A program made the position numbers and the translations under genes. 64,000 nucleotides of DNA, taken from contig URBG01000001.1 in assembly GCA_900546055.1 (NCBI GenBank), positions 23,705 through 87,704 of the forward strand, given 5' to 3'. Source of the stretch: an uncultured Mycoplasmatota bacterium (GTDB taxonomy: Bacteria > Bacillota_I > Bacilli_A > RF39 > UBA660). The notes under the pieces were generated by a model that saw only the letters and a list, made by a program, of their open reading frames with translations, did not search any database and was not told where the DNA came from. Each line of letters begins with the position of its first letter. The first letter of the stretch is position 1. Of the stretch, positions 27,013 through 35,997 are shown in pieces.

Positions 27013-28744
27013 TGCTACACTCCTTTTTTAAATCGATAATTTTTTGGGCAATTTCGGCTTTTTTTAATGGATCTATTTCATTTTTCATTTGATTCTTCAA
27101 ACGATTGGTTTCAGTCTTAACATTATAATCCTTAATAGCCTTAATATAGTCCTCTATTTCTTTTAAACTATAATTTTCATCAAGATTGGCATTTTGAACT
27201 TTAGCTATGGTGTTCAAGATATCCTTATCACATTCGATATAATCGATTAGATCAGCTTGGTTAATAAAACCGTTTTCTTTGTGAAATAGGCTTATTTCTC
27301 GAGCTAACAAACGATATTCCTCAGTTGGCATGTATGTAACTTTGTTGTTATACATTTTAATGACTTCAGGGCTATGAAGCATATGAAATAATAAGTTTCT
27401 CTCAGCTATTTCGTATTTAGATGTTTTTATTTTTTGGGTTGGTTTAACAACTTTGGGTTTGTCAACTTTTCGAACTTCAAGCTTTTCTCTAATTAAATTT
27501 TCGTCGATGTTGGTTTCTTCAATTAATTTTTTTATGGTTATTTCTTTTAAAATGTCATCCTCAATCTTACTAATTTCTTTAATAACCTCGGTAATATATT
27601 TGGCTTCATCAACACTGTTATTTAAATTTTTCCCCATTTTAAGAAATGAAAGTTTAAAATCCATAATACTAATTGGATTATTAATTCTAATTTCAAATTC
27701 TTTAACTCCATTTTTACGAATAAATTCGTCGGGATCCATATTGTTTTCGAGGCGAATAACTTTGGGTGTAACACCAATAGCGATTAGTTCATCGGCACAA
27801 GCCATAGTGGCTTTAGCACCTGCTTCATCACCGTCAAAGCATAATATAACTTCTTTAGCGAGTTTTTTTATTAGTAAAGCTTGATTTTTGGTAACAGCAG
27901 TTCCCATAGTAGCAACGACATTTTTGATACCAACAGTATGGGCTCTAATAACATCCATAAATCCTTCCATAACAAGGATTTGGTTTTTTTGTCTAGCGCT
28001 TTCTTTAGCGCGGTGGTAGTTATATAAAAGCTCCCCTTTTTTGAATATTTCTGTTTCTCTAGTATTGAAATATTTAGAATTATCTTCACGATTATAGATA
28101 CGCCCACTATATGCAACTGCTTGTCCATTTAAATCATATAGTGGAAACATAATGCGCTCATAGAATAAATCTAAATAACCATATTCGTTTTTATTTACGA
28201 GACCGCTTTTCATAATATCTTTTTCATTAAATTTCTTTAATAGAATTTTAGAAAGTGCATCTTTGCCTTTAAGGGCTAGTCCAATTTGAAATTCTTTAAT
28301 TATTTCTTCAGTAATACCACGATTGTGAAGATATTCTTTAGCATCTTTACCAGCGGCAGTATTTATATTATTTATATAAAATTTTAAACTTAAATCATAA
28401 ATGTCGTGCAATGCTGTATGATTTTGAACTTTTGGGGCTTGTCTGATATTAACAGCAATTCCAGCAATATCGGCTACTTTTTGAACAGCTTCGCTAAATG
28501 GAATGTTTTCATAATCCATTATGAATTTGAAAACTGTTCCAGTTGCTCCACAAGAGAAACATTTATAAATTTTTTTATCGCGATTAACACTCATGCTTGG
28601 ATTGTTATCATCATGAAATGGACAAACGCCAAAAAAGTTTTTACCTTTTGGTGTTAGCGCAACATAGTTTGATATGACATTAACAATATCAACACTGTCA
28701 CGAATTTCATTGATTTTTTCTTGACTTAAAAAACTCATGGACAT
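27005..28744 (-). CDS. dnaG: DNA primase
   Basis: A 579-residue DnaG. N-terminal CHC2 zinc domain with [13 protein letters not shown] and [10 protein letters not shown] (about 41-70), then the RNA polymerase core ([17 protein letters not shown]) and Toprim domain with [12 protein letters not shown] and [11 protein letters not shown] metal acidics (about 255-315), and a C-terminal helicase-binding helical domain (about 430-579). It makes primers for lagging-strand synthesis. ATG 28744 and ATG 28738 are both possible; the second has better spacing from GGGAG. First gene of dnaG-rpoD-trmK; rpsU, often first in this operon, is absent here. Confidence 0.96.
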   Translation of the reverse strand: MSMSFLSQEKINEIRDSVDIVNVISNYVALTPKGKNFFGVCPFHDDNNPSMSVNRDKKIYKCFSCGATGTVFKFIMDYENIPFSEAVQKVADIAGIAVNIRQAPKVQNHTALHDIYDLSLKFYINNINTAAGKDAKEYLHNRGITEEIIKEFQIGLALKGKDALSKILLKKFNEKDIMKSGLVNKNEYGYLDLFYERIMFPLYDLNGQAVAYSGRIYNREDNSKYFNTRETEIFKKGELLYNYHRAKESARQKNQILVMEGFMDVIRAHTVGIKNVVATMGTAVTKNQALLIKKLAKEVILCFDGDEAGAKATMACADELIAIGVTPKVIRLENNMDPDEFIRKNGVKEFEIRINNPISIMDFKLSFLKMGKNLNNSVDEAKYITEVIKEISKIEDDILKEITIKKLIEETNIDENLIREKLEVRKVDKPKVVKPTQKIKTSKYEIAERNLLFHMLHSPEVIKMYNNKVTYMPTEEYRLLAREISLFHKENGFINQADLIDYIECDKDILNTIAKVQNANLDENYSLKEIEDYIKAIKDYNVKTETNRLKNQMKNEIDPLKKAEIAQKIIDLKKECSNV

Positions 28745-28859
28745 CTACTCCCTATATATAATATACGACATTTACCTAGCGATTTCCTTTTTTTTTAAAC
28801 AAAAAAATTATATTTTTTGACAATTTTCATATAATAATTAGTAAAAAAGAGGTGTTTTT

Positions 28860-29396
28860 GTGTCATTGAAACGTTTAAAAGTGATTGATGTGTTTATAAT
28901 TTTTGCTTTATGTTTTCTAACGCATTTTATTTATTCCTGGTTTCCTAATACTCTATTTAGTATTTTCTTTCCAGTAAATGAAAGCATATGGGAACATATG
29001 AAAATGCTTTTTTCAGCAATTATTATATTTAGTGTGGTTGATTTTATACTCCTTAAAGTATTTGAAATAGAATATCGAAACTTTATTACAAGTATATTTT
29101 TATCGGCGGTTTTAAGTATTATCATTTTTCTAGCTATTTATTTGCCCCTTTATTATTTTATAGGAGAAAATATGGTTTTAAATTTAACTGTTCTTTTTGT
29201 TTCTATAGTGTTTAGCCAAGCGGTAAGTTATTTTGTTTTAGAAAGTAAGGACTATGGTTTACTTAATTATGTCAGTTTAATTGGCATTATATTTAGTTAT
29301 ATTGTTTTTGGTATCTTAACTTACTATCCACCTACAGAAGATTTGTTTTACGATCCTATGGATGAAAAGTTTGGAATAAATACTTATAATGTTTAA
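28860..29396 (+). CDS. DUF6512-type membrane protein
   Basis: A 178-residue integral membrane protein with five hydrophobic segments. It begins with GTG at 28860 after AGAGGTG. The segment FFPVNESIWEHMKMLF (about 36-51) and the C-terminal YYPPTEDLFYDPMDEKFGI fit the uncharacterised DUF6512 family, in which these two motifs are the most constant. Function unknown. It diverges from dnaG and is closed by a bidirectional terminator shared with comEC. Confidence 0.7.
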   Translation: MSLKRLKVIDVFIIFALCFLTHFIYSWFPNTLFSIFFPVNESIWEHMKMLFSAIIIFSVVDFILLKVFEIEYRNFITSIFLSAVLSIIIFLAIYLPLYYFIGENMVLNLTVLFVSIVFSQAVSYFVLESKDYGLLNYVSLIGIIFSYIVFGILTYYPPTEDLFYDPMDEKFGINTYNV

Positions 29397-29404
29397 ACAA
29401 GCAA

Positions 29405-29425
29405 AAAGCCCTTATTAAGGGCTTT
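29405..29425. terminator. Bidirectional terminator
   Basis: AAAGCCCTT-ATT-AAGGGCTTT followed by ATC; it lies between the DUF6512 gene and the end of comEC. Confidence 0.85.
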
Positions 29426-29448
29426 ATCTATATAAAACGCTAAACGCA

Positions 29449-31506
29449 TTAGCGGGCAGTAGTATAGATGATTCTATCTTTTAATATGAGTTTGACAGAA
29501 CCATCTATTTGGGTAATTAGAGTGTTACTTTTTTCTAATCTTTTAAGTGTTTCTTTGTGGGGGTGACCATACAAATTATTTTTACCTGCGGATATTAAAC
29601 TGATCTTAGGCCTGACAGTATTAATAAATTCGGGAGATGTGCTGCTCTTTGACCCGTGGTGTCCTACTTTTAATATATCCACGATAGGCAGTTTATATGT
29701 ATTTAAAATATAACTTTCTCTTGTCTCTGATGCGTCTCCCATTAATAATATATTCTGGCTATTAATTTTTGTATATATAATTAAACTATCATCGTTTTCA
29801 TTAGATGATTTTGTCCCAGATAAAAAATTCAATGTATATCCCTTTATTTTCAAAGATTTTTCAGAGATTTTTTGATATGGTATATCTTTTTCTCGGGCTT
29901 TTTTCATAATGTTTTTTTCTAATTTATTATCGTTAGATTTATTAAAAATAATATTTTTCACCTTGAAATTATCAATTAATGATGGTGCCAGCCCAGAATG
30001 ATCAAAATCACCATGGGTTAAAATCAGATAATCTATTTGTTTAATACCTTCTGATTTTAAGTATGGAATGGTTTTGTTTTTAACAATATCGTAAACTTTA
30101 TTTTTAAAATTTAACTCACCACCGGTATCAATAAGAATCGTTCCTTGATTATGCGGAAAATTTAAAAGAATACTGTCACCTTGACCGACATCGATCATCG
30201 TCATAAACGGATTATTACTTAAATAATTAATGTTTGTGTGAAAGAAAATCGAGATGACTAAAATAATGATTCCATGCTTTTTATTTTTTGTTAAACTATA
30301 CAAAACGTATGTGACTATTAAATAATAAAAAATTATACCATAAATATTTATATGCCTTAAGATAATTTGAAAGGCAGTTATTTGACTAAAAAATAATGAT
30401 AAATTTTCCATGGTTTCAATTAAAAAATATAAAATATTATCAAGTGGTTTTATAAATAGTGTTATTAGTGAAAACGGATATACAACTAAAGAAACAAGTG
30501 GAACAAAAAATATGTTTATGAAAGGTGATAATAAATTTACTTCGAAAAAATTATTTATAGTAATTGGAAGGCTTGATAAAAAAGCGATAAATGAAACTAT
30601 AAAGGTTTTACCAAAATAATTTTTCAATTTTTTTATAAGTTTTTTAAATAGTATTAGATAAAAAGAAATTATAAAGGAAAATAAAAAACCGATATTATAA
30701 ATTATGTATGGGTTATAAAAGAGATAGATGGTGACTATTAGTATAAGTAAAAAAATAGTTTTTATTTTTAAATTAAAAGTTTTTTTGATTGTAAGAACTA
30801 TAAATAAAGCGGTAGCTCTTATAACTGATGGTGTAAAATTGGTTAGAAAAGCATAAAAAAGCAAAATAAAAATTACAATAAGATAATTGAATTTTTTATG
30901 TTTTGAAAGGCGATTTAAAATAAAAAGAATAATGCTGGATAATAAGGTGATGTGCATGCCAGAAATGGCTAATAAATGACTAATTCCATTGATTTGATAG
31001 CTATTTATAATTTCTTCATCTATATCTTTATTATTTCCTAAAATAAAAGCGTTTAAATAATCTTTACTTTTATATGTATTTATATAAGTAATAAGGTTAT
31101 TTTTTATCTTATATATTTTTGATGGTTCTTTGATAACTTTTATTGTCTTGGCAGTCATAGTATAATTTATTTTATTGCTTAGAAGATAGTTTTGATAATT
31201 AAAAAGATTAAATATGGTGTTAGGCATTGGTTCTTTTAATTCTCCGCTAATGCTGACTTTTTGGCCTAAGGTACAATTAAAATCATTGTAATAATTGACA
31301 ATGATTTTTTCTTTGGCTTTTATGGTAAATTTATAACTAGTATCGATTTTTTGGCATTTCGTAATAATTCCGATGATTTGTTTTGTATTTGAATTGTATA
31401 CGCTTGTTGGATGATGGTCTAATTTGTAGATTGTAAAACTACAGCTGGCTATAAAGGCTATTAATATTAGAATATTAAGTGGTGATATTGTTTTTAATTT
31501 TTTCAA
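29449..31506 (-). CDS. comEC: DNA internalisation channel protein ComEC/Rec2
   Basis: A 685-residue protein. An OB-like N-terminal outer domain (about 30-130, QKVSISGELKEPMPNTIFN), the Competence domain of many helices (about 140-415, with INGISHLLAISGMHITLLSSI and FTPSVIRATALF), and a C-terminal metallo-beta-lactamase domain with THGDFDHSGLAPSL and VGHHGSKSSTSPEF (about 430-680). ComEC transports single-stranded DNA into the cytosol during natural transformation; the lactamase-like domain may degrade the other strand. It overlaps comEA by 32 bases. Both lie with prepilin peptidase and PilC-like genes in this window, which suggests a working competence system. Confidence 0.95.
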   Translation of the reverse strand: MKKLKTISPLNILILIAFIASCSFTIYKLDHHPTSVYNSNTKQIIGIITKCQKIDTSYKFTIKAKEKIIVNYYNDFNCTLGQKVSISGELKEPMPNTIFNLFNYQNYLLSNKINYTMTAKTIKVIKEPSKIYKIKNNLITYINTYKSKDYLNAFILGNNKDIDEEIINSYQINGISHLLAISGMHITLLSSIILFILNRLSKHKKFNYLIVIFILLFYAFLTNFTPSVIRATALFIVLTIKKTFNLKIKTIFLLILIVTIYLFYNPYIIYNIGFLFSFIISFYLILFKKLIKKLKNYFGKTFIVSFIAFLSSLPITINNFFEVNLLSPFINIFFVPLVSLVVYPFSLITLFIKPLDNILYFLIETMENLSLFFSQITAFQIILRHINIYGIIFYYLIVTYVLYSLTKNKKHGIIILVISIFFHTNINYLSNNPFMTMIDVGQGDSILLNFPHNQGTILIDTGGELNFKNKVYDIVKNKTIPYLKSEGIKQIDYLILTHGDFDHSGLAPSLIDNFKVKNIIFNKSNDNKLEKNIMKKAREKDIPYQKISEKSLKIKGYTLNFLSGTKSSNENDDSLIIYTKINSQNILLMGDASETRESYILNTYKLPIVDILKVGHHGSKSSTSPEFINTVRPKISLISAGKNNLYGHPHKETLKRLEKSNTLITQIDGSVKLILKDRIIYTTAR

Positions 31507-32152
31507 ATAATGCTTCTCCTATACCAGGGACATTTTTTATTTCTTCTATGGTTTTAAATTGGCCATTTTTATCGCGATGTTCTATTATAGCTTTGGCTTT
31601 AGATTCACCAATACCACTTAGCGATTGTAATTCCTCGGCTGTAGCTTTGTTTATTGATATTTTATTATTGGTGGCTTCGCTTTTGCTCGAAGTTTGTTTC
31701 TTTTCTTCAGTCAAGGGTTCTAATTGGTTAGTAATACAAGCATCGTTTATATCAGGGCATTCGCATTTTTCTTCTTTGCCCTTTTTTAGATTTTTTACTT
31801 CAGCTTTTGAATATATAAATACGACCATTTCGTCATCTAATTTTTTACTTAAATTTATAATTGAAGTGTCAGCATTTTTGGTTAAACCACCAGCTTTATT
31901 TATAAGGTCATCTACCCTATCGTTTTTGTTTAGTTCATATATTCCGGGTGCATTGACTTCACCTTTGAGATCTACTTTAATTTTTGATGGTGTTTCTTCT
32001 TTCTTTGGTGTTTCTAAAACTTCTTCATTTGATTCTTTACTTTCAAACTCAATTAAAGTTAAGGTATAAATATTTAAGGCGAGTAATCCCAAAATAATGA
32101 TAACTGCAATAATCATATTACGATGCTCCAACAATTTATCTTTTAATTCCAT
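31475..32152 (-). CDS. comEA: DNA-binding competence protein ComEA
   Basis: A 225-residue membrane-anchored DNA receptor. One helix (12-31), an Asp/Glu/Lys-rich linker, an SLBB domain (about 56-115: VDLKGEVNAPGIYELNKNDR, DDLINKAGGL), a second linker with CxCPD...C cysteines, and the C-terminal double helix-hairpin-helix (about 165-225: ISINKATAEELQSLSGIGES, IEEIKNVPGIGEALFEKI). It binds incoming DNA and passes it to ComEC. It precedes comEC with overlap, as in B. subtilis. Confidence 0.93.
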   Translation of the reverse strand: MELKDKLLEHRNMIIAVIIILGLLALNIYTLTLIEFESKESNEEVLETPKKEETPSKIKVDLKGEVNAPGIYELNKNDRVDDLINKAGGLTKNADTSIINLSKKLDDEMVVFIYSKAEVKNLKKGKEEKCECPDINDACITNQLEPLTEEKKQTSSKSEATNNKISINKATAEELQSLSGIGESKAKAIIEHRDKNGQFKTIEEIKNVPGIGEALFEKIKNNITT

Positions 32153-32221
32153 GTTCCTCCTTTTTACCCCCTATTATTATCATACCGTTTTAGACTGTTA
32201 TTTCCTTTTTGGACATGAAAA

Positions 32222-32245
32222 AAGATTAACTTTAAGGTTAATCTT
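32222..32245 (-). terminator. Terminator of ftsW/rodA-like gene
   Basis: AAGATTAAC / GTTAATCTT stem with T-run on the minus strand; overlaps the stop codon of the gene ending at 32244. Confidence 0.8.
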
Positions 32246-33410
32246 ATGTAGCTACTTTTATTTTTTGGTTTTTTGTTTCAACATTAACTCTTTGAACGAG
32301 CGCTAATGAAACAATTAATGATATTGCAAAACTTCCACCATAACTAAAGAATGGTAATGGTACTCCAGTAAGGGGAATTATACCAAATAACCCACCCATA
32401 TTAATGAAAATATGAGCGAATATATATGCGGCGACACCCAAACATATATATCTTCCTCGTAAGGTTGAAGCTTTTGAAGCGATCATAGTTATACGCCATA
32501 AGATTAAAGCATAACCTAAGAAGATAAATACGCTACCGATAACGCCATATTCTTCAGCAATAATGGCAAAGGCTGAGTCAGTATGTGGTTCTGGAATATA
32601 TGAGTATTTTTGTTTACTTTTTCCTATGCCAAGTCCCATAAGACCACCATCGTTAATAGCAATATAACTATTACAGACTTGATAACCACCTGTTTCGTAT
32701 TGACCACAAGGGTCTAACCATGAAGAAAATCTTGATAAACGCGCTTCGTTTAAAACACCACCTTGTGTACTACTATATATTCCAAGGGCGGCGACACCGA
32801 GCAACAGTAAGAGTCCACCATATTTCAGCTTTTCTATTTTGAGAATTGGACTAGCAATTAGTAAAATCCCAACTATGAAAAGAATAATTAATAAAGTACC
32901 AAAGTCTTTTTGGAGAAAAACGATAGCTGGAATGGCAATCGCTATTAGCAATATTTTCCCGATCATTTCATAATGTGGAATATTTTTTGTACGAAGTTTA
33001 CGATAATACTTTTCAAATAAAATAGCTAGAAAAGCGATGATTACGGGTTTAGAAAGTTCGCTTGGCTGGATTTTGACAAATTTAAGGTCTATCCAGTTAT
33101 TACTACCGGCGACGGCTTCTGATTTCCAAGCAATAATATTTAGAATAATTAATAGTATAAACATTAAGGGAACTAAAGTTTTGTATTTTTTTGTGTCAAC
33201 TTTTAAAATTATTAAAGCTCCTACAACTCCAACAATAATGAACATTAGCTGTTTAAAGAAATAATAATATATTGAAACGTCATAATTAACTACGGCCGCA
33301 CGGCTTGAAGCAGTAACTATGGTTAATAATCCAAAGACAAAACCCACTATGGTGGTTATCAATAGTGGCTTATCTAAATCTTTAAAAATTTTCCTAAATG
33401 ACTGGTTCAT
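32244..33410 (-). CDS. FtsW/RodA/SpoVE family peptidoglycan glycosyltransferase
   Basis: A 388-residue SEDS-family protein with about ten transmembrane helices. The long outer loop has the family motif GLGIGKSKQKYSYIPEPHTDSAFAIIAEE split across about residues 255-285, and GVPLPFFSYGGSF near the C-terminus. SEDS proteins polymerise lipid II together with a class B penicillin-binding protein. FtsW (division) and RodA (elongation) cannot be separated by eye, and no partner PBP gene is adjacent. It lies upstream of comEA, with its own terminator. Confidence 0.88.
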   Translation of the reverse strand: MNQSFRKIFKDLDKPLLITTIVGFVFGLLTIVTASSRAAVVNYDVSIYYYFFKQLMFIIVGVVGALIILKVDTKKYKTLVPLMFILLIILNIIAWKSEAVAGSNNWIDLKFVKIQPSELSKPVIIAFLAILFEKYYRKLRTKNIPHYEMIGKILLIAIAIPAIVFLQKDFGTLLIILFIVGILLIASPILKIEKLKYGGLLLLLGVAALGIYSSTQGGVLNEARLSRFSSWLDPCGQYETGGYQVCNSYIAINDGGLMGLGIGKSKQKYSYIPEPHTDSAFAIIAEEYGVIGSVFIFLGYALILWRITMIASKASTLRGRYICLGVAAYIFAHIFINMGGLFGIIPLTGVPLPFFSYGGSFAISLIVSLALVQRVNVETKNQKIKVAT

Positions 33411-33555
33411 TTTTTAGCTCCTATCATATAATATGATAGCACAATATTTGTAGTTTTTGAATGAAAAAAATATAAAAAACAAAAATTAGGTGTTTTTAAT
33501 AGTCGTTATGTGTTAAGAGACGTACACTATACTAGAATAGATAGGAGGTTGTTAT

Positions 33556-33726
33556 ATGTATTACTATGGTGGTTATCAAGGTTATGGATGCGGTAACCAA
33601 TGCGGTGGCGGCTGTCAAGGCGGCGGTGGTTACGGCGCAGGCTATGGAGCAGCTATTATCTTAGTTCTATTCATTTTATTAGTAATCATTATCGGTGCTC
33701 GTGCATTCGGTAACGGCAACTATTAG
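33556..33726 (+). CDS. YjcZ-like small Gly/Tyr/Cys-rich membrane protein
   Basis: A 56-residue protein from ATG 33556 to TAG 33726, with AGGAGG 8 bases ahead. Residues 1-30 are Gly, Tyr, Gln and Cys rich, with CGNQC and GGGC knuckles; residues 33-49 are a hydrophobic helix (AIILVLFILLVIIIGA), then AFGNGNY. The helix matches the very characteristic FALIVVLFILLIIVGA motif of the YjcZ/SscA family. Family members in Bacillus are small sporulation or spore-coat-linked proteins. GC content is clearly higher than in the neighbours (GGC/GGT codons). A strong terminator follows. Confidence 0.8.
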   Translation: MYYYGGYQGYGCGNQCGGGCQGGGGYGAGYGAAIILVLFILLVIIIGARAFGNGNY

Positions 33727-33753
33727 GAAGTTAAGAGGTTTCTAACTTCTTTT
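33727..33753 (+). terminator. Terminator of the YjcZ-like gene
   Basis: GAAGTTA / TAACTTC with a 9-base loop and a TTTTT run, immediately after the stop codon. Confidence 0.85.
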
Positions 33754-33760
33754 TAAAGGA

Positions 33761-33788
33761 AAAAAGCACTATAATTTAGTGCTTTTTT
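33761..33788. terminator. Bidirectional terminator
   Basis: AAAAAGCACT (33761-33770) pairs with AGTGCTTTTT (33778-33787). It ends the minus-strand gene at 33800 and backs up the plus-strand terminator. Confidence 0.85.
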
Positions 33789-33799
33789 TTGTAATTTTA

Positions 33800-34264
33800 T
33801 TATTTTTTTATTAATTTATGACCTTGTGGTTTATAAGATTCTAATCCTTTTTGCTCTTTATCATGGACAATGCCAAAGTATTCTTCTAAAATTTCTTGTT
33901 CTGTCATTCCGGAAGCCAAGCCATAATTAGCTATAGAATCAATGACATAAGTTAAAGTAGAACTTTTAATGCAAAAGTCAATAAGCGCTCCTGAGGTTGA
34001 CGAAATACCAAAAATAGTTATTGGATAATCTTTATCTTCGTTCGCTGTAGCTAAAGGAATCTCATAATCTGTAAGTACACATTCTAGAGCAAATGGATCA
34101 TAATTATATATCGTTTTTAATGATTCACTCATAAAATTACTATTATATCCAGTCTCTTCGTTTGTTTGAGCGACTTTATCAAAGACTATTTCTAAGTCTT
34201 CTACTTGAGCTTTTCCTTCTGTTTTTGGACAAAATTCATTTAAATTAAGATTTTTTAATGCCAT
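33800..34264 (-). CDS. Hypothetical protein
   Basis: A 154-residue acidic soluble protein with no signal peptide or membrane helix. I recognise no family. It has an acidic N-terminal part, a central segment GISSTSGALIDFCIKSSTLTYVIDSIANYGLASG (short motif around residues 85-118) and a basic C-terminus. AGGAGGAAAATT precedes the ATG, supporting translation. It is a single gene with its own terminator; neighbours give no hint. Confidence 0.65.
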   Translation of the reverse strand: MALKNLNLNEFCPKTEGKAQVEDLEIVFDKVAQTNEETGYNSNFMSESLKTIYNYDPFALECVLTDYEIPLATANEDKDYPITIFGISSTSGALIDFCIKSSTLTYVIDSIANYGLASGMTEQEILEEYFGIVHDKEQKGLESYKPQGHKLIKK

Positions 34265-34316
34265 AATTTTCCTCCTCTTAGTAGTTTATTATACTATAGA
34301 AGAAAAAATAAGTAAA

Positions 34317-35264
34317 TTATTTTATTTCAATGGTTGTATCATCTATAAAACGATAATTCGTTTTATACTTAAGCTCTCTGACTAATCTAAATAAGGCTTC
34401 ATCTTTGGCTTTACACTCAAGCATAATGTCGACATCATGTTGCTGTTTTTTTAATATTTCAAGAAAGTCGATGAAATCATTTGCATTTATATAAGTACTA
34501 TGACTGCGAAATTCTCTTTTATTCTTTGGTGATGAAAAATGCATTTTAGGTTTTAATTTCTGCTTTTCCCAGGTTTTTATAATTCTTGAAAGATAATCAT
34601 TTATATCTTCTCCTTCGTTATTACATTTATAATGGTGATAGTCTAATACCATCGGAATTTTTAAAGTTTCACATATATATAAAATGTCTTTTACGTTAAA
34701 AATTTTATCATCGTTTTCTAAAATAATAAGGTCCTGAATTTTTTTATCTAGTTTTTTAAAGGTATTAATAAATTTTTTAATAGCTTTTTCTTTATCACCA
34801 AAAGCTCCACCAACATGAAGCACTGTTTTTCCATCGATTTTCATTGCTTCAAACATTTTTTGGTGAAATTCTAACATCTCTATACTTTTTTTAATTACAT
34901 CGCTTTTAGTGCTGTTTAAAACGCAAAATTGATCGGGGTGTGTATCGACTCTAAGATCGTATAATTTAGTTAACTTGCCTAATTGTTCCCACTCTTTTTT
35001 ATAAGGCTCTATGTAGTCAAAAACAACATCATTATGAGTTGCTAAAGGAATAATATTATGACTGATGCGATAAAAGTGAATCTCATTTCTATAATTATAC
35101 CAAAATATTTCTTTTAAATTTTTGAAGTTTTCGGATATTAGCTGATCTAATTTTATGTTTCCTATTTCTTCGTTTAATTTATGATAATTTGTATAAGTTA
35201 TTGTTTTTGAGGCAGTAATATCTAATGTTAATGATATTGCGACATATCCTAATCTTATTTTCAT
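34317..35264 (-). CDS. uvsE: UV damage endonuclease UvsE/UVDE
   Basis: A 315-residue TIM-barrel endonuclease. It begins MKIRLGYVAISLTL as in UvsE proteins, continues with NLKEIFWYNYRNEIHFYRISHNIIPLATH broken across about 48-80, DLRVDTHPDQFCVLN, the metal-site segment VLHVGGAFGDKE, ILENDDKIFNVKDIL, VLDYHHYKCN and the C-terminal DIMLECKAKDEAL. It nicks 5' to UV photoproducts in an alternative repair path to UvrABC. ATG 35264 is chosen over 35273 because AAGGTGAT lies at the right distance. Divergent from def. Confidence 0.93.
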   Translation of the reverse strand: MKIRLGYVAISLTLDITASKTITYTNYHKLNEEIGNIKLDQLISENFKNLKEIFWYNYRNEIHFYRISHNIIPLATHNDVVFDYIEPYKKEWEQLGKLTKLYDLRVDTHPDQFCVLNSTKSDVIKKSIEMLEFHQKMFEAMKIDGKTVLHVGGAFGDKEKAIKKFINTFKKLDKKIQDLIILENDDKIFNVKDILYICETLKIPMVLDYHHYKCNNEGEDINDYLSRIIKTWEKQKLKPKMHFSSPKNKREFRSHSTYINANDFIDFLEILKKQQHDVDIMLECKAKDEALFRLVRELKYKTNYRFIDDTTIEIK

Positions 35265-35311
35265 GTAAATCACCTTTTATATTATGGATATAATCTTTAA
35301 TTATATGTTAT

Positions 35312-35340
35312 TTGACATTTATTTTTGCTCATTATATAAT
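35312..35340 (+). promoter_or_regulatory. Consensus sigma-A promoter of def
   Basis: TTGACA (35312-35317), 17 bases, TATAAT (35335-35340): perfect consensus. Its transcript would start near 35347, giving a leader of about 95 bases before def that holds the ATG-TAA pair and a small hairpin described in the findings. Confidence 0.9.
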
Positions 35341-35367
35341 ACAAATGCTTTTTATAGGTGAAAAACT

Positions 35368-35400
35368 ATGTAAATAAAAGCAATTTAATTAATTAATTGC
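35368..35400 (+). promoter_or_regulatory. Start-stop codon pair and hairpin in the def leader
   Basis: In the leader, AGGTGA (35356-35361) is followed 6 bases later by ATG directly joined to TAA (35368-35373), then by GCAATT...AATTGC (35380-35400), which can form a weak hairpin. This may be chance or a minimal leader ORF; see findings. Confidence 0.35.
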
Positions 35401-35440
35401 CTTAAAATATGGTAAAATATTATATATGGAAGTGATAAAA

Positions 35441-35989
35441 ATGTTTAAAGAATTAAAAATATTAGATGAAAAGAATAAAACACTTCGCCAAGTTAGTAAA
35501 GAGGTTCAATTACCCTTATCAAAAAAGGATAAAGAAACAATTGAACATATTATAAAACAGCTTACTTATAGTCAAATTGAAGAGTATGCGGAAAAATATG
35601 ATTTACGTCCAGGGATGGGACTTGCTTTTCCACAACTTGGCCAATTAAAAAGAATTATTGTTATTGTCTATGAATATGAGGAAGGCAAATTTAAAAATTA
35701 TGTCTTTGTTAATCCAAAAATTATTAGCCATTCTGAAGAGATGGTAGCGCTTGAAACTGGTGAGGGTTGTTTGAGTGTTAATCGTGAGGTTGATGGACAT
35801 GTTCCAAGATTTGCCCGCGTTACCATTAGTGGTTATGATCCTGATGGTAATAAAGTTTCAGTTAGAGCTCGTGAGGAATTAGCTGTTGCCTTCCAACACG
35901 AGATTGACCATTTAAACGGAATATTATTTTTCGATAAGATAAATAAGAAAAAACCATTTTTTAATGAAAACGAAATTAGGTTAATCTAG
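35441..35989 (+). CDS. def: Peptide deformylase (type 2)
   Basis: A 182-residue deformylase of the Gram-positive type 2 group. The three motifs are present: GMGLAFPQLG (motif 1, normally GxGLAAPQ), EGCLSV (motif 2, metal Cys) and HEIDHLNG (motif 3, two metal His and catalytic Glu). It removes the formyl group from new proteins at the ribosome exit. ATG 35426 is also in frame, but 35441 has GGAAGTGAT at proper distance. The arylsulfotransferase-like gene follows after 8 bases, with AGGAGG, so the two are probably co-transcribed. Confidence 0.93.
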   Translation: MFKELKILDEKNKTLRQVSKEVQLPLSKKDKETIEHIIKQLTYSQIEEYAEKYDLRPGMGLAFPQLGQLKRIIVIVYEYEEGKFKNYVFVNPKIISHSEEMVALETGEGCLSVNREVDGHVPRFARVTISGYDPDGNKVSVRAREELAVAFQHEIDHLNGILFFDKINKKKPFFNENEIRLI

Positions 35990-35997
35990 GAGGCATT

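Noticed and set aside
28817..28835. TTGACA and TATAAT near each other upstream of the DUF6512 gene
   Set aside because: Only 7 bases separate them, which does not fit a sigma-A promoter.
31479..32069. A 196-codon open frame on the plus strand
   Set aside because: It is antisense to comEA, whose SLBB and helix-hairpin-helix domains are clear; it has no ribosome binding site and its composition is that of a shadow frame.
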